The notes under the pieces are model-generated. The model was given only the letters and a program-made list of their open reading frames with translations. It was not told the DNA's origin and searched no databases. A DNA stretch of 59,384 nucleotides from Gnetum montanum (taxonomy: Eukaryota; Streptophyta; Gnetopsida; Gnetales; Gnetaceae): NCBI GenBank assembly GCA_015680685.1, contig MNCI01029622.1, forward strand, positions 118,223-177,606, given 5' to 3'. The position numbers and the translations under genes were made by a program. Positions 36,031 through 48,900 of the stretch are shown piece after piece. The first letter of the stretch is position 1; the number at the start of each line of letters is the position of its first letter.

Positions 36031-36839
36031 GTCGGTTCCAATCCCATGCTTTATGATGGTGATAGATAGAGCTTAAAAGTACTCATTAACTTGTCTTCTA
36101 GAATCTTGATATTGTTGGAATCTTTGGTTATGGATCTTGCTATTTAATATTGTAATATCGAGTCTCTAAATATCCCCTTCCTATTGGCATATCATTTGAT
36201 TTGAACCCTTGATGTGTTTTTTAATTAGGCTATGCTTAGTGTTGGTACATTGGGCTTTGGTGTGCCATGCATGTGATGTGTATTTGTGGGTTTATTTTTA
36301 TGGTTGAGTTATGTCTTATCTTTATTTTTATAAGGTGTATTTGGTAATTTATTATTATTATAAGCATAACTACACTAATCCCTTTGTTGGAGTTTTAAAC
36401 AAATATCACGTATTGGATGGGTTATTGGCATATGGTGTTCTACATTGGATATGTGGCATTTTGGTTAATTCATGTATGGAATGCTTTTGTAATTAGTTTA
36501 TAATTTGTTAATATATTTTATATTTTTATACCTAGAGTAATAGTATGATGTAGTACATCCTAGTTAGTTATATTTGAATTTGGACCTTAGATTTTGATTG
36601 GTAGTTAGAATTAATATAACTTGGTAGGTAGTACTTAGTAGTACCTTGGAGGACCTACATTGGGTATAGATCCTTTTTAGAAGTATTGTGTACCTTAATT
36701 TTAAAATTTGGTTATATTTATTTTCTTTTGGATTTTAGTCACTCCTTAGTAATCCCCTGTTGTTGAGACCCTAGCATGCTCTCATGAGTATAAATACATA
36801 TCAAGATATAGGAAATAGGATTGAGGCATAATGGCCAAA
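36031..36839. other. Anonymous AT-rich sequence
   Basis: No gene or known repeat recognised; low complexity T-rich blocks at 36290-36360 and 36500-36530. Confidence 0.35.
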
Positions 36840-37300
36840 ATGAAACAAGCTATCAGTATTCATCATCATTATTATCATCATCTTAGCCTTGTCTTGACAA
36901 AATAGGATTGGCTACATGCATTCTTTTTTGTCATTCACCTCTTTGTAGAGCTAGATCCTTAGTTATTTGTGGCTTTCTCAAATCATCTTTAATCATTTTT
37001 TCTCATGCTTTTTTTGGTCTTCCTTTTAATGGCTTTCATGGAATAGTTATGTAGCAATATTTATTTATAAGCCCATTATTTGATATTCTTTGCACATGTT
37101 CAAACCATCTAAGCTACCATTCTTGTAGATTATCTAAAATAGACATCACTCCAATTCTTCCTCTAATGGTTGTATTATATAGTTTATCTCTTCTAGTAAC
37201 ATTCAACATCCATTAAAGCATTCACATTTTTACCATATTAATTTGTTATTCATGCCTCTTCTGTACTATCCAACATTTAGCACCATATAAGGTAATAGAC
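36840..37300 (-). mobile_element. RTE-type LINE 3' end, minus strand
   Basis: On the minus strand, broken frames give YGAKCWIVQKRHE, then MLNVTRRDKLYNTTIRGRI, LRWFEHVQRIS, GRPKKA and DLALQRGE. These are the recurring C-terminal blocks of plant RTE-clade reverse transcriptases (GAECW, RGR.GV, R.FGHVQRR, RGRPK.TW, D.A..R..W). The 3' tail is rich in GATGATAATAATGATG, usual for these elements. Stops throughout; 5'-truncated. Confidence 0.7.
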
Positions 37301-37329
37301 CTAATAGTGTTCTATGTGATAAAAGCATC

Positions 37330-37640
37330 CTAATAAAAGTAAATGGAAAATTTTATAGAATAACATTTAAGCTTACTATCTTATATAATGCTAAATGTTT
37401 GGTAGTATAAAAGAGGCATGAACAACAAATCAATGTGGTCAAAATGCAAATGCTGAGATGAATATTAAATGTTATTGAAAGAGATGAACTACATAATGAA
37501 AACATTAGAGGAAGATTTGAAGTGACTTTTATTTTAGAAAGTTACAAGAATGACATCTTAGATGGTTTAGGCATGTGCAAAGAAGATCAGATAATGATCC
37601 TATAAAAAAACTTACTACATCACGACTCCGAGCTAGGATG
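37330..37640 (+). mobile_element. RTE-type LINE fragment, plus strand
   Basis: The plus frame reads VKGKFYRITFKLTILYNAKC, then KRHEQQINVVKMQMLR, ILNVIERDELHNENIRGRF and LDGLGMCKED. These are the same C-terminal RTE blocks as in the neighbouring minus-strand copy. It stops before the GRPK block and is followed by a SINE-like repeat at 37695. Confidence 0.7.
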
Positions 37641-37694
37641 ATACATCTCAAGACATGTAACCAACATGATACTTTAGAAGAATTGTATATGAAT

Positions 37695-37846
37695 AACAAT
37701 GAGGTGTTAGCCTAGAGGAAAGTCTCTTGATTTGGAATTTGTAAGTCACAGTTTTGATTCTAGTGGGCAATGTTGAGCTATAAAGTTCTATTTGGACTAT
37801 GTATCTTAGGGTATACCTATGTTTCAATTATTTTAGGTTTCAACAT
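37695..37846 (+). mobile_element. tRNA-derived SINE-like repeat, uninterrupted copy
   Basis: Shares AACAATGAGGTGTTAGCCTAG, CTTGATTTGGAA, GGGCAATG, AAAGTTCTA and GTATCTTAGGGTATACCTAT with the copy split at 29891/35932. The A box reads TAGCCTAGAGG; the B-box equivalent is decayed (TTTTGATTC). Low-complexity ACACCACAC sequence and the assembly gap follow. Confidence 0.55.
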
Positions 37847-37897
37847 CAACCAACCACACACCACCACACACACAACCCCCCCAACACCACACCCCAC

Positions 37898-38468
37898 NNN
37901 NNNNNNNNNNNNNNNNNNNNNNNNNNNNNNNNNNNNNNNNNNNNNNNNNNNNNNNNNNNNNNNNNNNNNNNNNNNNNNNNNNNNNNNNNNNNNNNNNNNN
38001 NNNNNNNNNNNNNNNNNNNNNNNNNNNNNNNNNNNNNNNNNNNNNNNNNNNNNNNNNNNNNNNNNNNNNNNNNNNNNNNNNNNNNNNNNNNNNNNNNNNN
38101 NNNNNNNNNNNNNNNNNNNNNNNNNNNNNNNNNNNNNNNNNNNNNNNNNNNNNNNNNNNNNNNNNNNNNNNNNNNNNNNNNNNNNNNNNNNNNNNNNNNN
38201 NNNNNNNNNNNNNNNNNNNNNNNNNNNNNNNNNNNNNNNNNNNNNNNNNNNNNNNNNNNNNNNNNNNNNNNNNNNNNNNNNNNNNNNNNNNNNNNNNNNN
38301 NNNNNNNNNNNNNNNNNNNNNNNNNNNNNNNNNNNNNNNNNNNNNNNNNNNNNNNNNNNNNNNNNNNNNNNNNNNNNNNNNNNNNNNNNNNNNNNNNNNN
38401 NNNNNNNNNNNNNNNNNNNNNNNNNNNNNNNNNNNNNNNNNNNNNNNNNNNNNNNNNNNNNNNNNNNN
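37898..38468. other. Assembly gap (571 Ns)
   Basis: Run of N preceded by CA/CCC-rich low-complexity sequence. Reading frames drawn across it are meaningless. Confidence 0.99.
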
Positions 38469-38640
38469 ACAATAAGTTGAGTTTCATAAGTGCATATCAC
38501 CCTCAAATTAATGGGTAAACAAAGTTGTAAATAAAAGTAAGTTAAAATTTTTGACATATTTGTATGAGAACTAAACTAAAATTTGCACCAAAACCTTTTT
38601 GCTCATGTTGAATTTTATGATAGAAATTTTTGTTTTTTTA
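38469..38640 (+). pseudogene. gypsy integrase scrap
   Basis: Just after the gap the frame reads ISAYHPQING followed by a stop and TK. This corresponds to the YHPQT(N/D)GQTE motif before the catalytic Glu of gypsy integrases. Remains of the next helix (FAHVEFYDRNF) follow. The rest of the element is lost in or before the gap. Confidence 0.55.
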
Positions 38641-39456
38641 GCATTGAAAATTCTTCTTTTGAGGCTAATTAATTATTTTCTTAATAATATTATCCATAAC
38701 ATCTTAGTTTCTTGCATGCTTTTTATGAATGTCACTTGACTATTAATTCTTGATGATAAGCATCTTATGTTCTCTAATGTTTTTAGGTCTTAGTTAGTTA
38801 ATACTCAACTTTTTCATCAAGAAATTATTTGCTAAAAATGCTTTCATTTTGCATCTTTATTCTCAATAAATACCAATGTAGATTTAAGTCTTATTTTTAA
38901 CTCCTTTCTTTTGGGGGGGTGTGGGCGGATGGAGGAAGGAGGGGAGGGAGGGAAGACAACCTGGGCTAGTAGCATACCTACTAATATCTCATTTGTAATG
39001 ATAATTGCTTATTTTACTTACCTGAATTAAAGTAAGCTTAGATCTTAGTCCTTCTCAACCTCAACATCCCTAAATGAGTGAAGCTTTGCAAATGGAGCCT
39101 AGGTACAAATTACTATTTATTAACATTGTTAAAATGTTTGGTCCAAGCAGGTTCTTACATGCCTATTCTATTAAGAACAAAAATACATGTGTATTATCAT
39201 TCAAAGAGTTGGCTTTTGACTAAGAGAAGTTAAGGTGGAGTCTTTACGTAACGAATTCTCTTAGTGGTTTGTCGATCTTGAGGGTTTTAGGTAGAGTTCT
39301 TGAAGCAAAATTTTTTTTTAGGTGAAGAATGATTTGAAGATGGAAAATACTAATGTCTCTCAATTATAGATACTATGAAGAATTCTAAAGCTTTTAATTT
39401 TATTTTACCTGATGATTTATATAAATCCCTTTCAAAAGAATATAACTTCATGGTAC

Positions 39457-39461
39457 ATATT
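39457..39461. repeat. Left target-site duplication ATATT
   Basis: Matches 40445-40449 exactly, flanking the solo LTR. Confidence 0.85.
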
Positions 39462-40444
39462 TGATGAGCGGCGAGGTACCCCTACGCTCAACCATACGAA
39501 TACGAGCGTTTTCACGCGTGATCTAATCGAACTCCGCAGACGGACTAGTTGTGGCACCTAGATAGTTATCCTTAGGTTGCAGTTCACTGTCTTACCACCT
39601 GGACTAGTATTTATCATATGTCACATATGGTTTAGTCCAGAGTGAGGTGTATGATGTGTTCCTAATTCTATGCTGCTCCTGAGACAATGGAAAATAATAT
39701 TAACTAAACTAAGCTACGAGGGAAAGGGTAAGAAAGTCTAATCTAGCCTAAGTGCGATGAGCAACCGATTCCTTGATCAACTATACACATCTTGGACCTC
39801 GTGCACGACTACCACTGGGACTACCAAGCGCAGGTCCTAGGTACGCCACTGGGATTACCAAGCGCAGATCCCAAATACGCCACTGGGTTACCAAGCGTAG
39901 ATCCTAGCAACACCACTGGACTATCAAGCAATCAAACTTAAATGCTCGTAATCAAGTCGTACTCGTTCCGCTTCTAGGAGTTTTAGGGTGAGAGACTAAT
40001 CGCGATGAGTAACCGAGTCCTTGACTAGCCGTACACATCCGCAGATGCTCGTAGCCAAGTCGTACTCACACCGCGCTACGAAAGCAATAAATAACATTAA
40101 ATAAACAACAAATAAATAAACTAAGTGAATGCTGCAATGATGAAGCAATCTCAATCTTTATTGCCGGTTTTGTGCATGTCCAAGTACGGCACACTCAAAT
40201 AAAGACATCGTACAATTACATTCACCACACTGCGGGCAGACACGGGAAAAAAATCCAACTCTGGAGGGATCAAACTGCTAGAGCTTCGCTACTCTAAAAC
40301 TGGGATGCAAATGAGGGAGAGCCACCTCTTATTTATAGAAATTGTGGCTGACTGCGATATCGCGGCCCATGATATAACGTGGGTGCCTTATCGTGGGTGC
40401 CTTAACGCGACCGCCAGCAATATGAGCAATTTCATGTCTCATCA
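39462..40444 (-). repeat. Solo Athila-type LTR (983 bp), minus orientation
   Basis: Plus strand begins TGATGAGCGGCGAGG and ends GTCTCATCA, matching the other Athila-type LTRs reversed. ATATT flanks it on both sides and LINE sequence continues across, so an element inserted here and recombined down to one LTR. U3 holds a perfect GCGATATCGC (40354-40363). R/U5 contains a 34-bp tandem repeat and a duplicated CGTACTCG.../CGTACTCAC module (39950-40080). Confidence 0.9.
39812..39938. repeat. 34-bp tandem repeat, about four copies, inside the solo LTR
   Basis: Units starting CCACTGGG or CCACTGGA begin at 39812, 39846, 39880 and 39913, and each contains a TACCAAGCG-like core. The single-copy equivalent is seen in the LTRs at 29892 and 34997 (ACTGGGTTACCAAGTAG). 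Confidence 0.8.
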
Positions 40445-40449
40445 ATATT
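40445..40449. repeat. Right target-site duplication ATATT
   Basis: Partner of 39457-39461. Confidence 0.85.
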
Positions 40450-43400
40450 TTTGCAAATTATTGGATTTGTTCACTAGAATCAGGGTTTTACACCAGTGAT
40501 TTAGCTATCTTTGAATGTTATGGAATTAATGTTTTGCATGCCTACTATTTTTCTAATTTTTTTTTACTTGTCAAACTAGTGAATTCTAAAATGATTGAGA
40601 AATCATTAGATCTTGAAGTTTTTATGGATCAACGTAATACTTTTATTGCTTGGAAATAGAAAGTAGATTTGATCCATATTTTTTTTTATTATAAAATTCT
40701 TTGCTAGATTTAATTAGAAAGTCTTCCTCTTATTTTTTAAAGTGTTAAAAGTAATATCATTGGAAACATTGGTACAATCTTGAAGATAGACTCAAAAATA
40801 TTACTAGATGGTATGCAACACACATCATTTTGTAAAGATTGATTTATGGTAGAAGAACATATAATTAAAACTCAAGGCCAGAAATTAGTATATTTCTTTA
40901 AAAATTACATATTATAATTTGTAAGGATGTTACAACTATTATCATCATGAAGGCCATGTTATTGGAATCTATCATATTCTCAATAAAAAAGTGGTTCATG
41001 ACGAAATGACAAATAATGGTAGTTTTTAGCAGGCATAAATGAAATCTTCTTCAACAAGTTTTTAATCTTTTACTAATCCTTTTAATTCTAAAGGTGCTAG
41101 TAAACTCTTGATATCTAAAAGAAATTCCTTTTTAGAATTAAAGAAATTTTCAACAAGGACTAGTACTAAAAATACTAATGCAAATGGATTTCACTTAGTG
41201 CAACATAAAAAGAAGAGGCTTGCAAGTATTGCTTTCAATTAAAAAACCCTAAAGGTAGCTCATTCTCTTTCTACTTCTACCACTATTCTAAATGTTTTTT
41301 TATTAGATAATGTTTTTTCACTTATTCATGACATGAATTGCAAGACAAATGATGAGCTTGGAAAATCAAGGATGGGGGCCTCATTATCCACATCTCAATG
41401 GCAGTTTTATCATGGAATGTTTAGGGCCTTTCTGATAGGTCCTAAGCAAAAATTGTTGGGGAGTATCTTTTAAACTAGCATGTATCTCCAGATTTTCTTT
41501 TTTTACAAGAAATTAAGATTTTAGCTCATGATATTAGTTTTTTTTTTTTTGTAAATGCATGTTAAAAAATTGCATTGCTTTATCAATTGCTCATGAAGGT
41601 AATAAAGGAGATGTTGCTATTCTTGTTAATAAAAATTGAACTAAAAAAGTTTTGAATTTTAGTTTTGACAACCTTGAAAAAGTTATTTAAATTATTTATT
41701 ATAGTGAAAAAGTGACTTTGGTTTCTATAATATTTATACTCCTAATAATTTGAAAGATCAATTAGAGGTTTGGAAATATCTTCTATTTTTACTTAAAGTT
41801 CAATGGATTAATGTAGGTGATTTCAATATGGTTGAAAGTCATTTAGATAAACTTGGTGATCTTCCTCCTAATGTCTTTTTAAGAAAAAAAAAAGATTGTT
41901 GTAATTTTAAAAAAAATATTTTCTTTCTAATGTTAGCTCTTAATTTTCATCTCGTTCAAATGAGAAGCATTATACTTAGTGTAATTATCAACAAGGAAAT
42001 GATAGAATTTATTGTTAACTTAATAGATTTTACATCTTTAATGTTTTCTTTTAAAAGCTTGCAAGGAAAGTAGAATTGCATACAAATGCTACTTTATCAA
42101 ATCATTTTCCTATTAGCATTTTTCTCTCTGGTATTAATTCTTCATTCTTTTAAAAGTATGTGCTTTTTCATATAAATGCTAATATGTTCATAGGATCCAA
42201 TGGGAAAAATATTTTGAAATCTTTATGAAATGTAGAAAAAAAGCATATTGGTGATATTGGTTGGATTTACTAATGACATCAAACTACTTGTAGAGTTAGA
42301 AATTATACTAGATGGTTTGGAAAGCAATTTGCTATGTGTAAGCATTAAGTTGAAAAAGATCTTACAAAATCTATAAAATAAATGCAAATTCTTTTGGATT
42401 AGAATTTCTTTGATTTTGAAACCCTCAAAATCTTGGCTAACTTTCATTATGCTAAACATTGTTGGTATATTCTTGAAGCTAAAAGTGCCCTCACTAAAAG
42501 TCACATGGGTTGGCTAAAAATTAAAGATAAACTTTGCAAAGAATTTTTTAAAATTTTAAAAGGAAAGGATTAAGTACATAAAATAAAATCACTTTATATA
42601 AATTAATTCATCATTAAAGATCCTAAGAGTATTAACAGTTTTTTAGTGAAGGTTATAACAATTCCAGGCCTTTAGTATGCATATTCCTCATCTTATAACA
42701 AAAGTGCATCGAAGTATTCTTGAAGTAGAAATTATAGTAGAAGAAATCAAAATAGCATCTTTTAATTTAGAAAATGGTAAAGCTCTATGTTTTGATAATT
42801 TTTCTATTGAATTTTTTAAGAAGCATTGGGACATTATTGGAGATAATCTTTTTCATGTTTTTCAATAAGCTAATAAAAAAGTTTTTTTTGGAAAAAATAT
42901 TAATAAATGTATGATTTGTCTTCTTTCTAAGAATAAAGATTTTCAACATATTTGTAATTAGAGGCCTATTATTTTTTTAATGATACTTATAAAATTTTAG
43001 CTAAGTACATAGCTTGCCAAATTTAGAAAGTTATTTAAGATATCATTAGACGTAAGTAAACTGGTTTTATTAAAGGTAGACATATCTTAAATAATGTTAT
43101 TGCAACTTGGAAGGGACTCTAGTGGGCTTGTAATACTAACTAAGACATTACTCTTATGAAGTTAGATTATGCCAAAGCTTATGATAGGATTGAAGAAATT
43201 TCATTATTTCCTGTCTTTATAAATTGGAATTTGGTGATTATTTTATTCAACGTTTTTGCTCACTAATGCTGATGCTCAAGTTGCTATTAATTTTGGATTA
43301 AGTTTATCCTTTTCTTTTCAACAATTAATTCGTCAAGTTGTTCTCTAACTCTCTATCTTTTTATTATTGCTACAAATTTTCTTTCATATAATTTGCATTA

Positions 43401-45200
43401 TGATTGATAAAAGAATTTCATTAAGGGAATTTTAATTGATGATCAAGGTGCACAAGAACTTAACATGCACTTTACATATGATTTTTTTTCATGATTAACA
43501 ATTCTCTACAACACATCAATACTCTTTTAGCTAAAGTGAAGGATTATTGCATGTTGTCTAACTCTCATATTAATTGGTAAAAATCAAATTTTTTATTATA
43601 ATGGCAATACGGATGAGTGAGTTACTCTCAAGCCTTTGAAAATTTTAAAAAAATATTATCTTCAAAATTTTAGGAATATCTTTTCTTATGAGCATAATCT
43701 TACTATTTTGTAGAATTATGTGGTTGATAAAATTGAAAAAAAGCTTGATAAATGGAAAGAGAAAAAGCTCACCCTTGTTAGCAAAGTTTTAGTTATTAAG
43801 AAAATACTTCAATCAACTTATGTTTATTACTTTAGTTGTTAGGCTCTTTCAAAAACTTCATATGAGAGAATTGATCATATTATCCATTAGTTTCTTTGGT
43901 TTGTTAAACAACATAGAAAAGGTTTTCCTAGACTTGTTTGGGATGTTTGCATTAGTAGAAAAAAAAGGACTTGACCTCATTATTTGCTATAACTAGGGTA
44001 TTTCTCTTGCAACAAAATGGATTACAAAGTCCATCAATGGAAATGATGTTTGGATGATTTTTTTAAGAAACAAACTTATGCAAGGAAATCCTAAGAATGA
44101 TAAAAGTTGGTCTTCTAATACTTTTCTTCAATATCTTCTGTTTTTGCAAGCCATTTATATTTATAGTTCTCCAATTCTTAAACAAATTTGGAAAACATGA
44201 TGCAAGCTTAGTAAATATTTGAATTACAAGCATATTATAGTTTTAGAAGATATGCTTAATTAAATTAGCCCATGGTGGCTTCCTTTTAACAAAGGATCTT
44301 GGGCTACTAATGCATCTAGATTATGTATCACATAGAGCAAATTTGGTATCACTGCAATTTCTTGTTTGCATATACATGATCAATGGATTACTTGGAATGA
44401 AGCTTCTAGCTTTTTGATTTAAATAGAAAGAGGAAAAATAATTTTAAAAAATTAATTTCTAATCTTGAAAATTTATTTAAAGTTGACAATAATTTGCATT
44501 AGATGTTTCCAATATTTTTTGGAAGGATGACATATATGTTTTTTCTTTTAATTTGAAAGTTGCTTCTAAGATTGTTGCCAAGAATGATTTTATTCATAAC
44601 AAATTCAAAAAGGCCTAGAAAATGCAATTATCATCACACTTTTGGATGAACAAAATAAAAGATATTTGGAGAGCTTTTATATTATATAAAATTTGTATTT
44701 TTTATGGTATCTTATTCATCAAAGGTCTTCTCAAACACATGGAAAATGTTTCTCCTCAATGCCCTCTTTGTAGAAGTGAAGATTTTTTTTTTCATGTTTT
44801 TTTTTGAGTGTCTTGTTGCTCAACATGCTTGGAAATGGACATCCTAAATTTATAACAACTTTCAACCAAGCATTAATGATGTCATTCTCGGTGATCAACC
44901 TGCTTTGCCTACTTCATTTCTTTGCATTTGGAATTCCACTTATTCTCTAGTCTATTTGAAAGTTTCAGCATGTAGTTATTTTTAGCAGTAAAAACATAAC
45001 AATGACATCTCTTTAGGTGTCAAATATCAAATTCTCAAGGATAATTTTAGCTACAACTTTAAGTAAAGAAGCTCTTAGTGAAAATTGAATAATTAATTTG
45101 TATTCTGCACTATTAATTATTATTTTTTTGTTTTGGAGGCTCAAAGATAGGAAGCTTTCAACTTTTGTTGCTATATGTTTTTAATCCTTGTTTGACGTAT

Positions 45201-45999
45201 TCTTTTTTTTTTTTAAGAGAAAATTTTCTTTTTCTCTTTACAAGAAAGTTTTAGTAAGGAGTGAAAACCTAAGAGGACACTTCTGAATAAGGGCGAGGCC
45301 TAATTTGTTTTTCAACCCCAAAGGGGAGGTTTTTTAAGATTGACCAAAGAAATAAAAACTTGGAAAAACATTCACTAACCATTAATTTTTACAAGATTAC
45401 AATTCAACTGTAGAACCATGAACTACCATTTCAATACTTAACAACCATCACATGGAATATGAGGCTTATTCAGTCCGTCCGAAATGCGTTGCACCTCGTT
45501 TGCCCTCATACGCAGACGTCATTACCAGTAAATGCTCGATTGGTTTGGATTTTGACTTCTACAGGGTTCTGCAAAGAAAGATTCGTCCCTGGTGGGGAAA
45601 ATTGCAGAAATGAGCTAATTCAAGACCTTCGATGATCGCAAAGCTTCCGTAACACTTAGGGCAGATTCTTTGCCGGCAGCAGCACTTCCTCGTTAGAACA
45701 CACTGGCCGACGAGGACCTGTGCCACATGATTGCAGGGCCAAGGAACGATTGATGATCGCCATATGGATGAATGAAGTGAAGTAAGCAAAATTGATTTTG
45801 CTGACAGATTTGACCCTGTTTCATTCAGGCTCTTAGAGTTTGGCCTCGCGAGAATTCATGTCCACGGAAAACTGACCCGATCTAATTGCAGGATTTCGTT
45901 TGCTGAAGCGTTTGGATGAAGTGATTTCGCAAGAAAGATCAGGAAGGAAGAAAGAAAGGAAGAGAAGAAGAATTTTCTTTTTAAGCTGGCACTGCTGTA
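45201..45999 (+). promoter_or_regulatory. Upstream region and probable 5' UTR of the host gene
   Basis: Base composition changes from AT-rich LINE to mixed sequence at about 45290. No clear TATA box was found. Two very short upstream frames (ATG at 45858 with five codons, and ATG at 45917 with two) precede the true start. TTGCAG at 45886-45891 could be the acceptor of a leader intron; this is an inference. No protein-coding region is supported here. Confidence 0.4.
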
Positions 46000-48900
46000 A
46001 TGGAGGTGAGATTAGGGATTCTGTTATGGACGGCGGCATTTCTGTTCATGAGAGTCCGAGAATGCGAGGGCTTAAAGGTGCCGTTTCGTGCGAACGATGT
46101 TCTACCGATGCTGCCGCGCGAGGTTAGTTGGCCGCTGCTCAACACAATTCACTCGGCCGTGGACCTTTTGCCTCTCTTCGTCGGCGGCGTTTCGCCGGAT
46201 AACTCGGCCCAGTGGAGTGGCGCTTGCTTTAAGAACACCAAGGCTCGCTTCGAATTCACTCCGACCTCCGCCAATTCCTCCGGAGGCGGCGTGCTTTATG
46301 TCCAGGTAGCATTGGAACATCTTCTATCATTTTGATTTCATCTTTGTGTTTTCCTTATGAAGTTTGGCCGAATTTTAGGGATTTACTTCGTATTACCCTT
46401 TTGAAGTTTTCTGAACTTTAGTTACTTCTCGACCGTTTTGATGTTTGGCGAATTTCACATTTTTTTTAAAACCTGAATTGTATAAACTATATTTGCTGTT
46501 GTTGTTGCTGCTTGTCGAACGTCTCTCAGCGGCGTTGACCATTTTACGTTCATCTGAATTAGGACCTTCTGCTCACAAATTTAGTTTCTTATTTTGTATC
46601 AAGAACACAAGAGAGGAACTTTTAGCCTTTTGACTATAATACATGTGTGTTTGTTTTAATTTTTCGTTTCTATGTACGAGTTTCTTGTTCTAGGTCTTAA
46701 AAAGAATGAAATTTGAAAATTTGAGATGTAAACAAATGTTCAGATCAAAACAAAGGTTGATGAATAACATATTCTTTGCTCTTCAATTTTAAAAAAAGAT
46801 TATGGGAATTAGTTATTATATATGTATTTTCTGCTGAACATGTTTTTCAGCGTTTCTTCATGTTCCTCATTTTGTGGAAAAGGGCGATCTGTTTTGCAGG
46901 GTTTTTAAAATTTGTCGGTACCAGTGTTTAAGATGTTTAATAATTATTCTTTTTTTTAAAAAATGAAAATGGCTGATTTTCTATTGTTAGTATTAATGTT
47001 ATTATCTTAGTTCATTGTCATTGTTGATGTATCATGATTTCAGACCTTACTATAAGTGTTCTGTTTATAGACTGATGAAGCACATAGCTGGACGTGCATG
47101 GATCTTTATGTATTTGCAACCCCCTATCGCGTTACCTGGGATTACTATTTCACTGCAAGGGAGCACACCTTGAAAATTGAAAGCTGGGAGGAGCAAGAAG
47201 AATTGGAATATGTAGGTGTTTTTGTAACGTGGCCTTATACTAGGCAATGTGCTTGTTAGTTCTGTTCATCTTGATATTAGAAGGGTTGACATTCAAATGC
47301 CATTTTGCAATGACAGGTTAAAAGGAATGGCATTTCTGTGTTCCTTATGCCATCAGGAATGCTGGGAACTCTACTAGGTCTTTGGGATGTCCTGCCCCTC
47401 TTCTCCAATTCTGCATGGGGCCAGAATTCAAATCTTGCATTCCTTAAAAAGCATATGGGTGCATCATTTGAACACCGTCCTCAACCATGGATCGCACAAA
47501 TTAATACTGATGATATCCATTCAGGAGATTTCTTGGCAGTGTCAAAAATTAGAGGCCGCTGGGGAGGTTTCGAAACTTTAGAGAAGTGGGTTACTGGGGC
47601 GTATGCCGGCCACACAGCTGTATGCTTGAAAGATGAAAGTGGAAAGCTTTGGGTTGGTGAATCTGGACATGAAAATGAGAAGGTTCATTTTAAAACCAAT
47701 CTCTTGTTATCCATTCATTCTATTGCTTAAATATTCTTGTTACTTTTGTTTATACAAGGATCTAGAAAACCTAAATTAAATTATCTAGAATAGCATATCA
47801 TATGTGAATGTGTTATTAGTTTCCATTTCATGCTTATAAAATGTTGCTACCCCAGAGGGTAAAATGAACGATTGGTTATACATAATTTAAAGGGGAACAA
47901 TAATTGTGAATTTGATTAGACATACATGCATTATTTCATGGCTCTCTTTTTGTTTTTCCATTTTCAGACCTGAAACATTTTGCCGGTTGTTCTGTTGGTT
48001 CTGCATTTTTATTTTTATTTTTAAAAATTCTTGATAGGTTTGTTTGTTTCCGTTGATTTCTTTATCTTAGCCAAAATCTAAAACTTGACAAGGGGAAGTG
48101 GACATCAATGTCTTGAATAGAGTTAATACAAAGACTGTGGCTCATTAAATTTATAAACAATTATGGAAGAAAACCTTATTTTCTTTTTCTTATTTTTTGA
48201 TGTTAAAAGGTTGTGTTAGGCATGTAGGAAAATGAGATGTGTGTCTACTAGGAACATAGGAAACCACCAATCCTAGGATCAAGGAATGTTCTTTTTTAAG
48301 GTTTATTCTGCAAAAGTTTCTTGTTGGCAATGCATCTAGGCATATGTTATTAATTTTACTTACATCTATTGAAACGCTCTTGGATCTATTTGACAGAGCT
48401 ATGTCTGAATTGTTTTTATGTATTTCTTTTTTAATTTATAATAACTTGGTGTGGGACTGGAATTGAACTTGTGACCATGGGCTTCCATGCCAATGCTCTT
48501 ACTACTAAGCTAATTATGGAAGTAAATTATGTTTACTGGAGTATAGATCTTGAGTAAATTGTCATTGGCTATCATACTTAAAAGTCATAGTTTTTGGTAT
48601 TGTTGGTTTGACAAGTGCTTAGCATTATATTGGAGACAAAGGACATGGGTTTGATTCACATGAATATATGTCAGTTAATATCTTTTTGTGAGCATACTTT
48701 TTATCTACCATCCAAAAACTTTACAAAGAGGTATGCATTTAATTTACAAATAGGCAAGAAAAAGTTTATTTAATAGTTTTGTTGGTGTTAAACAAGGATG
48801 TCCTCTTCCTCCTACTTTACTTGGGCTTTTTATTGATGAACCTGAAGAGTTTATGCATAAAATACCAACTCAATTTGCAATTACAATCAGAAGTAGTTGT

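Larger units (their letters stand above)
39060..45200 (+). mobile_element. Dead L1-type LINE, nearly full length
   Basis: A plus-strand non-LTR element with many stops. A poorly preserved ORF1 region (about 39100-41390) is split by a solo LTR at 39462-40444. ORF2 starts at ATG 41398 with the endonuclease motif SWNV*GLSDRS, FLFLQEIK and GDFNMVESHLDKLGD (41818). Reverse-transcriptase blocks follow: ENGKALCFDNFSIEFFKKHW (42770), LMKLDYAKAYDRIE (43155), then MINNSLQHINTLL. C-terminal motifs are ISLATKWITKSINGNDVW, given across frames at about 44000, and a zinc-knuckle block CPLCRSEDFFFHVFF (44760). The 5' limit is approximate. Confidence 0.75.

Noticed and set aside
37770-38557. Long frames of 213-246 codons
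   Set aside because: Created by the N gap read as open sequence.
45559-45789. Cys-rich minus-strand frame upstream of the host gene
   Set aside because: Looks like a zinc protein at first, but the Cys spacing fits no family and it lies in the probable promoter.
46102-46320. Frames antisense and alternative to exon 1
   Set aside because: Shadows of the GC-rich first exon, whose own frame splices into a consistent 522-residue protein.
48459-48512. Functional tRNA gene
   Set aside because: A and B boxes are present but no proper cloverleaf (weak anticodon stem, no matching acceptor stem); better explained as a SINE head.
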